Of a stretch of DNA of 20,525 bases, positions 14,367 to 20,525 are shown in pieces. Every line of letters begins with the position of its first letter. Position 1 is the stretch's first letter. The notes under the pieces are model-generated. The model ran no database searches. It was given only the letters and a program-made list of their open reading frames with translations, and was not told the origin of the DNA. The position numbers were made by a program, and so were the translations under genes. The stretch lies in assembly GCA_900549375.1 (NCBI GenBank), contig URNY01000031.1:1-20525 (forward strand), written 5' to 3'. Source of the stretch: an uncultured Bacteroidales bacterium (GTDB lineage Bacteria > Bacteroidota > Bacteroidia > Bacteroidales > Muribaculaceae).

Positions 14367-16445
14367 TTACCGGCCGCCGGCGGTGGAGCGGTCGGTGTTG
14401 GCATCGGCGTTGATGATTTTTTGAACGCCACGTTTCTGTCGGCCCCATTGGAGATTCCATGACACGGTCACAAAAGGCATGCACATGTCAAGTCGCATGT
14501 GCTGCTCGTTGGTATTCCATTTGCTGAGCGACTTGGAGCCCTGATCGTACTTGCCAAAGGGCATGATGATTCCGGCGCCGAACTGCCAGTCTTTCCAGTT
14601 GTAATCAAGCGCGATGACATTCAGGTCCTCGCCCCAGCTGATTTTCTCGCCCCACAGATCGCGCTGGGCATAACGGTATTCCCCACTGAGAACAAACCCC
14701 CAATGAGAAAGCTGCAACGAGGCGTTGCCGCTCCATCCGTTGTGGTTGATGGCATAGCCCGTGCCTTTCATCCGCTCCATGCGGTATTGCACATATCCGC
14801 TGAGAGTAAGCCATTCGGGGATAATCTCAATCTGAGGAGCAAGGAAGAAGGAGAGGTTCTTCAGTCCGCGACTGTTTTCGTAGGTAGTGATAAGACGTCC
14901 CTCGTTCCATTCCAGCAAAGGCGTGATGGCGTTGGGAGATGTGAAGGCACGTATGCCGAACGACGCGCTTACCCTCGGCAGGTTGAATCCGTAGCGGAAC
15001 GTAAGCATATAGGAATTTGCTGTCTTCAGGTTTTGATTGCCGACCCTCCATTGAAAACCGTCGAGCTGTTGCGGCACTACATTCGTCTCGGCGAGAGACG
15101 GAGTGGATTGCCATGAGGTGAAGTTAAGCCGGAAATTATGATTCTGATTCGGCGAATAGGTAATCGTCGCTTTCGGCCTTACACTCCATGTGTGGTTGCC
15201 TCGGTCTGATTCTTTGAACAGGAAATCGGTATACTGCGCCCCTATTCCCGCTGTCGCTGTCCATTTGCCTAACCGTTGGAAATATTCTGCGAAGAAATAG
15301 ACCTTGTCCTGACGTTGATGGAATATCTCGCCTCCGAGATTTTCGTATTCCGAACGGTTACGGTTGGCTGTGTAGGATATCCCGGCGGTGAAGCGGGAAT
15401 TGCGCCAGTTCTTTATGTAGTCAGCTTCAATCGCGTATGCCTGATTCCTGTCTTTAATATTTGTATGGATGTCGGTCAGATATGCCGATGAGGATGGAAG
15501 CTGCTCGAGATAGTCGGAGAATGTGCGACCGAAATAGAACGAAGAACTGAAATCTATCACGAGCATCTGTTTACGCGCAAAATGCTGTTGAAGATATAAC
15601 GAGAGAGATGGCGTTGTGCCTTTGTCGCCATGCGAATCCGTGAGCGATATGTCGTATGTCCCGTCGCTTAGTGAAAGCAGACCGTTGTAAAGAAACTTAT
15701 CGGTGAAATCCTTATGCATCGAAAACTCTGCGAAAAACACGGTAGTGTCCGGTTTGATATAGTTGTATGATGCCCAGATATTTCCCATAGAGTTGTCCAT
15801 TGTGCCTCCGCGCGATGTCTCCTTTCGGGTGAGCATGGAGCCATCGGGATATGTGAATGTTTCAGTATAATCGCGATGCGTTTTTATCTTATTTGTAAGC
15901 TTATAGTTTGCACCGACCTCAAACTGCGATTTGCCAAAATTGAATTTGGCGTCAGCCATATAGAATCCCCAAGCAGTGTTTAAAGCAGGACGCGCGTACA
16001 ACTGCAATGATCCTCCAAGCGTTGGATTGGCCACGATAAAGTTAAGGACATAATTCGCATCCCCATATCTGAGTCCCGGATTATCCATCCACTCGACACG
16101 CTTGATGGTCTCCGGCAATAATGCCCGCACCTGATCGATGGTTGCGGTCCGCCCGTTTATCCGAACCTGAACAGACTGACCCGCGGCGGTGATACTCCCA
16201 AGGGCATCGCTCACCGATAGTGAGGGGATCATAAGATTGTTGAGAAGTTGCATACCGTTCTTGGAATTATCGACTGCACTTCTTGAAGGATGGTATACAT
16301 CCATATCCGCTTTGCGGACTACTTTTGGCGCTTCAATTACAATCTCTTGCAATTCACGAACTGTTATTGTGTCGGATGTTTCCGTCTGAGCCATGGCGCC
16401 TACACAGCCAAGCAACGTGGAAACTATGATCAAAGTCTGTTTCAT
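14367..16445 (-). CDS. Outer-membrane beta-barrel protein (TonB-dependent-receptor-like)
   Basis: 692 residues. Signal peptide MKQTLIIVSTLLGCVGAMAQ. Residues about 30-130 are a plug-like region (ELQEIVIEAPKVV, then MIPSLSVSDALGSI, VQVRINGRTATIDQVRALLP and IKRVEWMDNPGLRYG). The rest is alternating polar/aromatic strands typical of an outer-membrane barrel of the OMP_b-brl_3 type (WGFYMADAKFNFGKSQFEVG, FRLNFTSWQSTPSL, FVLSGEYRYAQRDLW). No carboxypeptidase-regulatory-like domain precedes the plug, unlike the gene at 20057. The C-terminus lacks a clear terminal aromatic and ends in a polar tail (DANTDRSTAGGR). The cargo is unknown. A TAnnTTTG motif lies 28 bases before the ATG. Confidence 0.9.
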   Translation of the reverse strand: MKQTLIIVSTLLGCVGAMAQTETSDTITVRELQEIVIEAPKVVRKADMDVYHPSRSAVDNSKNGMQLLNNLMIPSLSVSDALGSITAAGQSVQVRINGRTATIDQVRALLPETIKRVEWMDNPGLRYGDANYVLNFIVANPTLGGSLQLYARPALNTAWGFYMADAKFNFGKSQFEVGANYKLTNKIKTHRDYTETFTYPDGSMLTRKETSRGGTMDNSMGNIWASYNYIKPDTTVFFAEFSMHKDFTDKFLYNGLLSLSDGTYDISLTDSHGDKGTTPSLSLYLQQHFARKQMLVIDFSSSFYFGRTFSDYLEQLPSSSAYLTDIHTNIKDRNQAYAIEADYIKNWRNSRFTAGISYTANRNRSEYENLGGEIFHQRQDKVYFFAEYFQRLGKWTATAGIGAQYTDFLFKESDRGNHTWSVRPKATITYSPNQNHNFRLNFTSWQSTPSLAETNVVPQQLDGFQWRVGNQNLKTANSYMLTFRYGFNLPRVSASFGIRAFTSPNAITPLLEWNEGRLITTYENSRGLKNLSFFLAPQIEIIPEWLTLSGYVQYRMERMKGTGYAINHNGWSGNASLQLSHWGFVLSGEYRYAQRDLWGEKISWGEDLNVIALDYNWKDWQFGAGIIMPFGKYDQGSKSLSKWNTNEQHMRLDMCMPFVTVSWNLQWGRQKRGVQKIINADANTDRSTAGGR

Positions 16446-16472
16446 ATTCTAATGACGGTCTGTTTTGAGACA

Positions 16473-16480
16473 CAAAAATA
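16473..16480 (-). promoter_or_regulatory. Bacteroidota -7 promoter motif of the outer-membrane protein
   Basis: TATTTTTG on the - strand fits TAnnTTTG and lies 27 bases before the ATG at 16445. The -33 element is not clear. Confidence 0.5.
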
Positions 16481-16534
16481 AGACCATTTGTGACAACAGG
16501 CCTCAACAAATGTTGAAAAGTGTTGGCGAATCAA

Positions 16535-17032
16535 TTACTTCTTTTTTCTTGGTAGAATTTTCTTCTCATCGGCTTTAAGTCGACGTTCAACTTTCTTCAC
16601 ATCTTCTGCGGGAGGCAACGTCTCCGGACGTATGCCTCTATCAAGAAGCATATTGCGGACGGCACTATTATTATCGACATGCTCACGCTCAATGCCGGTC
16701 TGACCGCGGAGATCCTTCTGTTGAACATTTACAGAAGTCATTTTGCGCGATAAGATAGCATGCATAGCGAGTCAGCATAATGTCATCTACTGACGCTTAC
16801 CGCCTTTGCCTATCTCTATCATTTTGCTGACGTCAGCAAAATGATCAATAACTGTTTCTCCCGCATTAATTGCTGATTCTTTTGCTTTTTCTATGATAGA
16901 TTGAAAGTTACGCCATTGCACATAACCCATTACCGGAGCAAGTTCTCTCGCGCTCCAACATTCTACGCCGTCATATTCGATGGCTATGGATTCAAAACTA
17001 TTGAATAGCTCTTGTATCTCGGTTGCCTTCAT
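16535..17032 (-). pseudogene. dinD: dinD-like (DNA damage-inducible protein D) remnant
   Basis: Three pieces of one gene. The N-terminus is intact (81 codons, MKATEIQELFNSFESIAIEY through the BRO-like YDGVECWSARELAPVMGY and DHFADVSKMIEIG) and stops at 16787-16789. Shifting by one base gives DDIMLTRYACYLIAQN (16787-16740), which is what the family has next, so one base has been lost. The frame then changes again into the family's C-terminus, KMTSVNVQQKDLRG and EHVDNNSAVRNMLLDRGIRP (to 16535). Family members have roughly 275-280 residues; only about 166 remain, so about 110 central residues are deleted, the junction lying near 16740. The start codon abuts the repeated motif at 17033. Not functional as sequenced. 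The family assignment is from motif memory. Confidence 0.75.
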
Positions 17033-17053
17033 TTAGACTCTGTTCTTAAATTT
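17033..17053. repeat. Copy 3 of the TTAGACTCT motif
   Basis: It begins TTAGACTCTGTTC and continues TTAAATTT, equal to the palindrome arm apart from one missing C. The likeness continues loosely beyond it (ATCG, CTGGG) into the mgtC-type gene's last codons. It sits exactly between the dinD remnant's start codon and the MgtC gene's stop. Confidence 0.75.
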
Positions 17054-17777
17054 AAATATCGATCTGGGAGGAGAGGGTTAGGCGGAGCGTAGGTCGCTCT
17101 TCGCGCACCTTTTCGAGGATGGGCAACAGGTTAGTGTAGGCATGGGCGAGAATCACGAAGTTCAGCATCGTGAGATTATGCTCGTAGTCATATTCCACAT
17201 AATACGTGGAGAGATGTACCCCCTCGCGCCTGAGAAGCGTTCGATAAGCGGAGATATCCGTAAGAATGCCCTCCACCGTGAAGCTGATCACCTTCGACTC
17301 CTGACCGAGCTTGCGGCGTTTCTCATATTGCTCGAAAGTGACGAGCGTCAGGATAATCAGCAATGTGGCACCGATCGATATCATATACATGCCGATCCCC
17401 ACGGCCATGCCGATGATGGCCGTCATCCATATCCCGGCGGCCGTGGTAAGCCCGCGCACGGCACCTTTCATATGAATCATGGCGCCGCCGCCGAGAAAAC
17501 CGATGCCGGTGATAACCTGCGCCGCGATACGGCCAGGGTCGCCGTTCTTCAAACCCAGGTATACCTGCGGCACATATATCGACAGGAGCATGGCCAGACA
17601 TGCTCCCATCGAAATCAGCGCGAAAGTGCGGATGCCGGCAATCTGCCCCTTCCGTTTACGCTCGGCCCCCACCACCATGCCGAGCACCATGCTCAGCACG
17701 AGGCGGAAAAGGCTGTTTGTCATGTTTACCTCTAAGGAGGTGAAATTCTCTAAAGTCGTATTCAGTATTTCCTGCAT
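17052..17777 (-). CDS. MgtC/SapB-family membrane protein
   Basis: 241 residues. The MgtC signature is complete: GAERKRKGQIAGIRTFALIS (37-56), GIGFLGGGAM (91-100) and GLTTAAGIWMTAIIGMAVG (109-127). There are about four to five membrane helices in residues 20-150, then a cytoplasmic ACT-like domain (about 160-241). Family members aid growth under low magnesium and modulate membrane energetics; the exact activity is unsettled. Met19 (MTNSLFRLVLS) is an alternative start; just before it on the coding strand lies the hairpin ACCTC-CTTA-GAGGT. The gene starts 23 bases after the stop of the OPT transporter and so is probably its downstream operon partner. Its stop overlaps the repeated motif at 17033. 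Confidence 0.95.
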   Translation of the reverse strand: MQEILNTTLENFTSLEVNMTNSLFRLVLSMVLGMVVGAERKRKGQIAGIRTFALISMGACLAMLLSIYVPQVYLGLKNGDPGRIAAQVITGIGFLGGGAMIHMKGAVRGLTTAAGIWMTAIIGMAVGIGMYMISIGATLLIILTLVTFEQYEKRRKLGQESKVISFTVEGILTDISAYRTLLRREGVHLSTYYVEYDYEHNLTMLNFVILAHAYTNLLPILEKVREERPTLRLTLSSQIDI

Positions 17778-17800
17778 TCCTGCAAATGGATATTACATAT

Positions 17801-19774
17801 TTATTTAGCGCGTTTGCTGTCCCATACGAGGTAGCAGATCAGCAGTGCATAAGCCGCGCAACCGAGAATCTGAGATGTTCCGGCCGGTATCGGGCTCGTG
17901 TATTCGAAGCCTGCGAAGCGGGTGATGGCCGCGAAGACTCCGAAGAGGGCACCGCCGGCGATAAGTCCCGACGAGATGAGCGTTCCGCGGTCGCGGCGGG
18001 CATCGCTTACCTTCTTATCCTTCGAGCTATGAGCCACGAACCAGGATACAGCACCGCCCACAAGCATCGGCGTGTTGAGGAACAGCGGGATGAACATACC
18101 GAGACAGAAAGCGAGCGCAGGCACGCCGAGCCAATTGAGGATAAGGGCGAGGATCGCGCCCACCATATAGAGGATCCAGGGTGTGTCGCCACCCATCATT
18201 AGAGGTTCGATCACCTTTGCCATCGCATTGGCCTGAGGAGCAACCATAGCGTCATCGCCAGTGAAGCCATAAACCTGATTGAGCACGATAATCACGCCGC
18301 CCACGGTAGCCGCCGATACGAGAGTGCCGAGGAACTTCCAGCTCTCTTGCTTCTTGGGAGTGGAGCCGAGCCAATAGCCGATCTTGAGGTCGGTCACGAA
18401 ACCGCCGGCCATCGAGAGAGCCGTGCAGACAACGCCGCCGATCACCATCGCGGCCACAATACCCTGCGTGCCGCTCAGGCCGATACCCACGAAGATTGCC
18501 GAAGCTATGATAAGGGTCATCAGCGTCATGCCCGAAACCGGGTTACTGCCCACAATCGCTATTGCATTGGCTGCCACTGTGGTGAAGAGGAAAGCAATGA
18601 CGGTAACAACCACCCATGCCACGAGAGCCTGCCAGAGTGTATGGATCACGCCGAACCAGAAGAACAGAAGCACAGCCACAAGAGCGATGGCGATAAAGAA
18701 CACCACATGCTTCATGGATATGTCGAGTTGCCAGCGCACGGGGCGTTCCGAAACGGCCGCGCCACCCTTGAATTCGCGTCCAGCCAGACCCACGGCCTGA
18801 CGGATAACGGGCCACGACTTCACGATACCGATCACTCCGGCCATGGCGATACCGCCGATACCGATCATGCGGGCATAATCCTTGAAGATCATGTCGGGAC
18901 TCATGGCCGTGAACTCAGGAGAGCCGTAGGTGCCTAAAAGGGGAATCACTATCCACCATACGAAAATCGAACCTGCAAAAATCACGAACGCATATTTGAG
19001 ACCCACGATATAGCCGAGACCGAGAAGGGCCGCTCCCGTGTTGCAGCTGAGCACGAGCTTCGTTTTCTCGGCAATCGCCGTGCCCCAGGATGAGGCGGTG
19101 GTGGTTATCACCTCTGCCCACCATCCGAAGGTGGCTACCAGATAATCATAAATACCGCCGATGAGCGAGGCAATGATAAGAGTCTTTGCCTGTCCCCCCT
19201 CTTTGGCCGCCCCACCAGATGCCTGACCGGAAACGAGCACCTGCGTCGTAGCTGTTGCCTCCGGGAAGGGGTATTTGCCGTGCATATCCTTCACGAAATA
19301 CTTGCGGAAGGGGATGAAGAAAAGGATACCGAGGATACCGCCGAGCAGTGAGCTCAGGAATACCTGATAGAACTGCACGGTGATGTCGGGATATTTCGCC
19401 TGAAGTATATAGAGGGCGGGAAGCGTGAAGATCGCGCCGGCCACAATCACTCCCGAGCAGGAGCCGATCGACTGTATGATCACGTTCTGCCCCAGGGAAT
19501 TTTTCTTTTTCAAGGCATTGCTCACGCCCATAGCTATAATGGCGATAGGTATGGCTGCCTCAAACACCTGACCCACTTTCAGACCGAGGTAAGCCGCCGC
19601 GGCACTGAAGATTATAGCCATAAGCAAGCCCATTCCCACTGAATAGGGAGTCACCTCCTGCTGATCATGGGCAGGCTTCATCACCGGCACATACTCCTCG
19701 TCGGCGGCAAGCTCGCGGAAAGCGTTCTCCGGCAGCCCGGTGTCGGTGGTGTAGAATTCTTCGTTCTCTTTCAT
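17801..19774 (-). CDS. OPT-family oligopeptide transporter
   Basis: 657 residues, highly hydrophobic, with roughly 14-16 membrane helices from residue 45 to the end after a soluble acidic N-terminus (1-40). OPT-family hallmarks are KYPFPEATATTQVLVSGQ (167-184) and NPVSGMTLMTLI (411-422). The family couples uptake of small peptides or metal-chelates to the proton gradient in the cytoplasmic membrane; the substrate cannot be told from sequence. The length matches bacterial members. It is first in a two-gene - strand operon with the MgtC-type gene. The + strand is also largely open across this gene, a side effect of its composition. No clear TAnnTTTG motif was found upstream; TAAATTCG is the nearest candidate. 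Confidence 0.95.
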   Translation of the reverse strand: MKENEEFYTTDTGLPENAFRELAADEEYVPVMKPAHDQQEVTPYSVGMGLLMAIIFSAAAAYLGLKVGQVFEAAIPIAIIAMGVSNALKKKNSLGQNVIIQSIGSCSGVIVAGAIFTLPALYILQAKYPDITVQFYQVFLSSLLGGILGILFFIPFRKYFVKDMHGKYPFPEATATTQVLVSGQASGGAAKEGGQAKTLIIASLIGGIYDYLVATFGWWAEVITTTASSWGTAIAEKTKLVLSCNTGAALLGLGYIVGLKYAFVIFAGSIFVWWIVIPLLGTYGSPEFTAMSPDMIFKDYARMIGIGGIAMAGVIGIVKSWPVIRQAVGLAGREFKGGAAVSERPVRWQLDISMKHVVFFIAIALVAVLLFFWFGVIHTLWQALVAWVVVTVIAFLFTTVAANAIAIVGSNPVSGMTLMTLIIASAIFVGIGLSGTQGIVAAMVIGGVVCTALSMAGGFVTDLKIGYWLGSTPKKQESWKFLGTLVSAATVGGVIIVLNQVYGFTGDDAMVAPQANAMAKVIEPLMMGGDTPWILYMVGAILALILNWLGVPALAFCLGMFIPLFLNTPMLVGGAVSWFVAHSSKDKKVSDARRDRGTLISSGLIAGGALFGVFAAITRFAGFEYTSPIPAGTSQILGCAAYALLICYLVWDSKRAK

Positions 19775-20056
19775 ATTGTCGTTATTGTTTGTTGTTCGAG
19801 TAAGACGATGTTGTATGCAATACGCGAATTTAAGAAAAATTTTTCACATTTCCCTTAATAATCGAAGCAACCGGCACATATATCATAAAATCTACACCGT
19901 TGGTGAATTTATATCATCAGCCGATTAAACCTTTTCAGCATCGTTGTGTCATAACATAGGTTTGAATTGTGCCGTGTCGCTGAAAGAGGCGTGTGCCCCC
20001 GTGAGGGAAAGATGCCGACAAAAGCGCACAGAGACTAAATTTCTATAAGCCATAAA
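19775..20056. other. Divergent intergenic region
   Basis: Separates the - strand OPT gene from the + strand outer-membrane protein. It carries a TAGGTTTG promoter motif for the rightward gene and a poor candidate for the leftward one. No ORF or strong hairpin was seen. Confidence 0.5.
19957..19964 (+). promoter_or_regulatory. Bacteroidota -7 promoter motif of the rightward gene
   Basis: TAGGTTTG fits TAnnTTTG, with TTTC at 19933-19936 exactly 20 bases upstream as the -33 element. The leader to the ATG at 20057 would be about 85-90 bases. Confidence 0.5.
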
Positions 20057-20525
20057 ATGAGTGTAAGGAGTTTGATAACTCTCGGGATGATGGCAATCCC
20101 GATGATTGTATGTGCCAAAGGCACTGTTACAGGTAAAGTGGTCAACAAAGGGACGGGCGAACCGATGGACTTCGTGAATGTCCAGGTTTTCGAATCTTCC
20201 GGAAAGAAACCTCTACAGGTAGCTGCCGTTACCGATGAGAACGGTAATTTCACTATCACGATACCGCGCGACGGATCGTTTGTGATAAAGATCACCAACG
20301 TCGGCAGCGTGAATCAGGAACGCGCCGTGAAGATATCCGGTGCGCCTGTGGATTTAGGCACCATCAGTCTTGCCGACGACAGCAAGATGCTCAAAGAGGT
20401 GGTTGTGGAGGGCATCCGCAGCCAGATGCGCTTTGAGCTCGACCGCAAGGTCTTCACCGTCGACGCAAACATCGCGGCCGCCGGTCAGAGCGCCAGCGAA
20501 CTGCTCGAATCGATACCCTCGGTAG
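20057..20525 (+). CDS. N-terminal part of an outer-membrane beta-barrel protein (partial)
   Basis: 156 residues are visible before the window ends. Signal peptide about 1-20 (SLITLGMMAIPMIVCA/KG). Residues about 22-105 form a carboxypeptidase-regulatory-like beta-sandwich domain (TVTGKVVNKGTGEPMDFVNV, then AAVTDENGNFTITIPRDGSF), as in SusC- and OMP_b-brl_3-type proteins. The plug begins near 118: LKEVVVEG, then FELDRKVFTVDANIAAAG and ASELLESIPSV. The start ATG 20057 gives the signal peptide directly. The barrel lies outside the window. It is the same broad family as the gene at 14367, but with the extra N-terminal domain. A TonB-box-like element cannot be judged. Confidence 0.88.
   Translation, partial: MSVRSLITLGMMAIPMIVCAKGTVTGKVVNKGTGEPMDFVNVQVFESSGKKPLQVAAVTDENGNFTITIPRDGSFVIKITNVGSVNQERAVKISGAPVDLGTISLADDSKMLKEVVVEGIRSQMRFELDRKVFTVDANIAAAGQSASELLESIPSV

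Noticed and set aside
17142..18937. Long + strand open frames opposite the MgtC and OPT genes
   Set aside because: They lie wholly antisense to well-supported genes and have His/Arg/Ala-rich shadow composition.

Overview
The window looks like a Bacteroidales chromosome segment. This rests on Bacteroidota-type -7 promoter motifs (TAnnTTTG), a Bacteroides-style tyrosine integrase, outer-membrane beta-barrel/TonB-type proteins with SusC-like N-termini, and many small secreted proteins. Genus cannot be fixed from the sequence alone.

Layout. (1) 1-3849, + strand: a tightly coupled operon made of the C-terminal tail of a large protein (probably an SF2 helicase, cut by the window edge), a GIY-YIG/T5orf172 protein, a small acidic low-complexity protein, an AlbA_2/Schlafen-like ATP-binding regulator-type protein and a 74-residue helical protein. 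Three of the four junctions are ATGA overlaps. This looks like cargo (a candidate defence module) of an integrative element. (2) 3850-4588: a gene-free stretch with a 16-bp-period iteron-like array and a 23-bp bulged hairpin, followed by the integrase terminator. (3) 4589-5836, - strand: a complete tyrosine integrase with its own promoter. (4) 5909-6337: a possible element end, then a small ORF whose stop lies in the loop of a large hairpin ending in a U-tract. (5) 6338-9997, + strand: five consecutive genes for signal-peptide proteins around a CsgG-family protein; the CsgG gene carries a one-base frameshift. (6) 9998-12391: a terminator, a small two-helix membrane protein, a 34-bp-arm perfect palindrome, a DUF1016 (YhcG-type) PD-(D/E)XK nuclease and a possible small RNA. 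(7) 12392-16445, - strand: a lipoprotein with a degenerate Rieske-like C-terminal domain, a small unknown protein and an outer-membrane beta-barrel protein. (8) 16535-17032: a dinD pseudogene with a frameshift and an internal deletion. (9) 17052-19774, - strand: an OPT-family transporter followed by an MgtC-family membrane protein. (10) 20057-end, + strand: the start of another outer-membrane beta-barrel protein.

How the parts fit. The left 6 kb (cargo operon, repeats, integrase) reads as one end of an integrated element. The CsgG-type operon reads as an envelope machine of unknown function. The region 10.7-17.1 kb is a patchwork of accessory genes in which a short conserved motif recurs three times, once as a palindrome, suggesting past insertion or recombination. 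No tRNA, rRNA, CRISPR array or intact insertion sequence was recognised.
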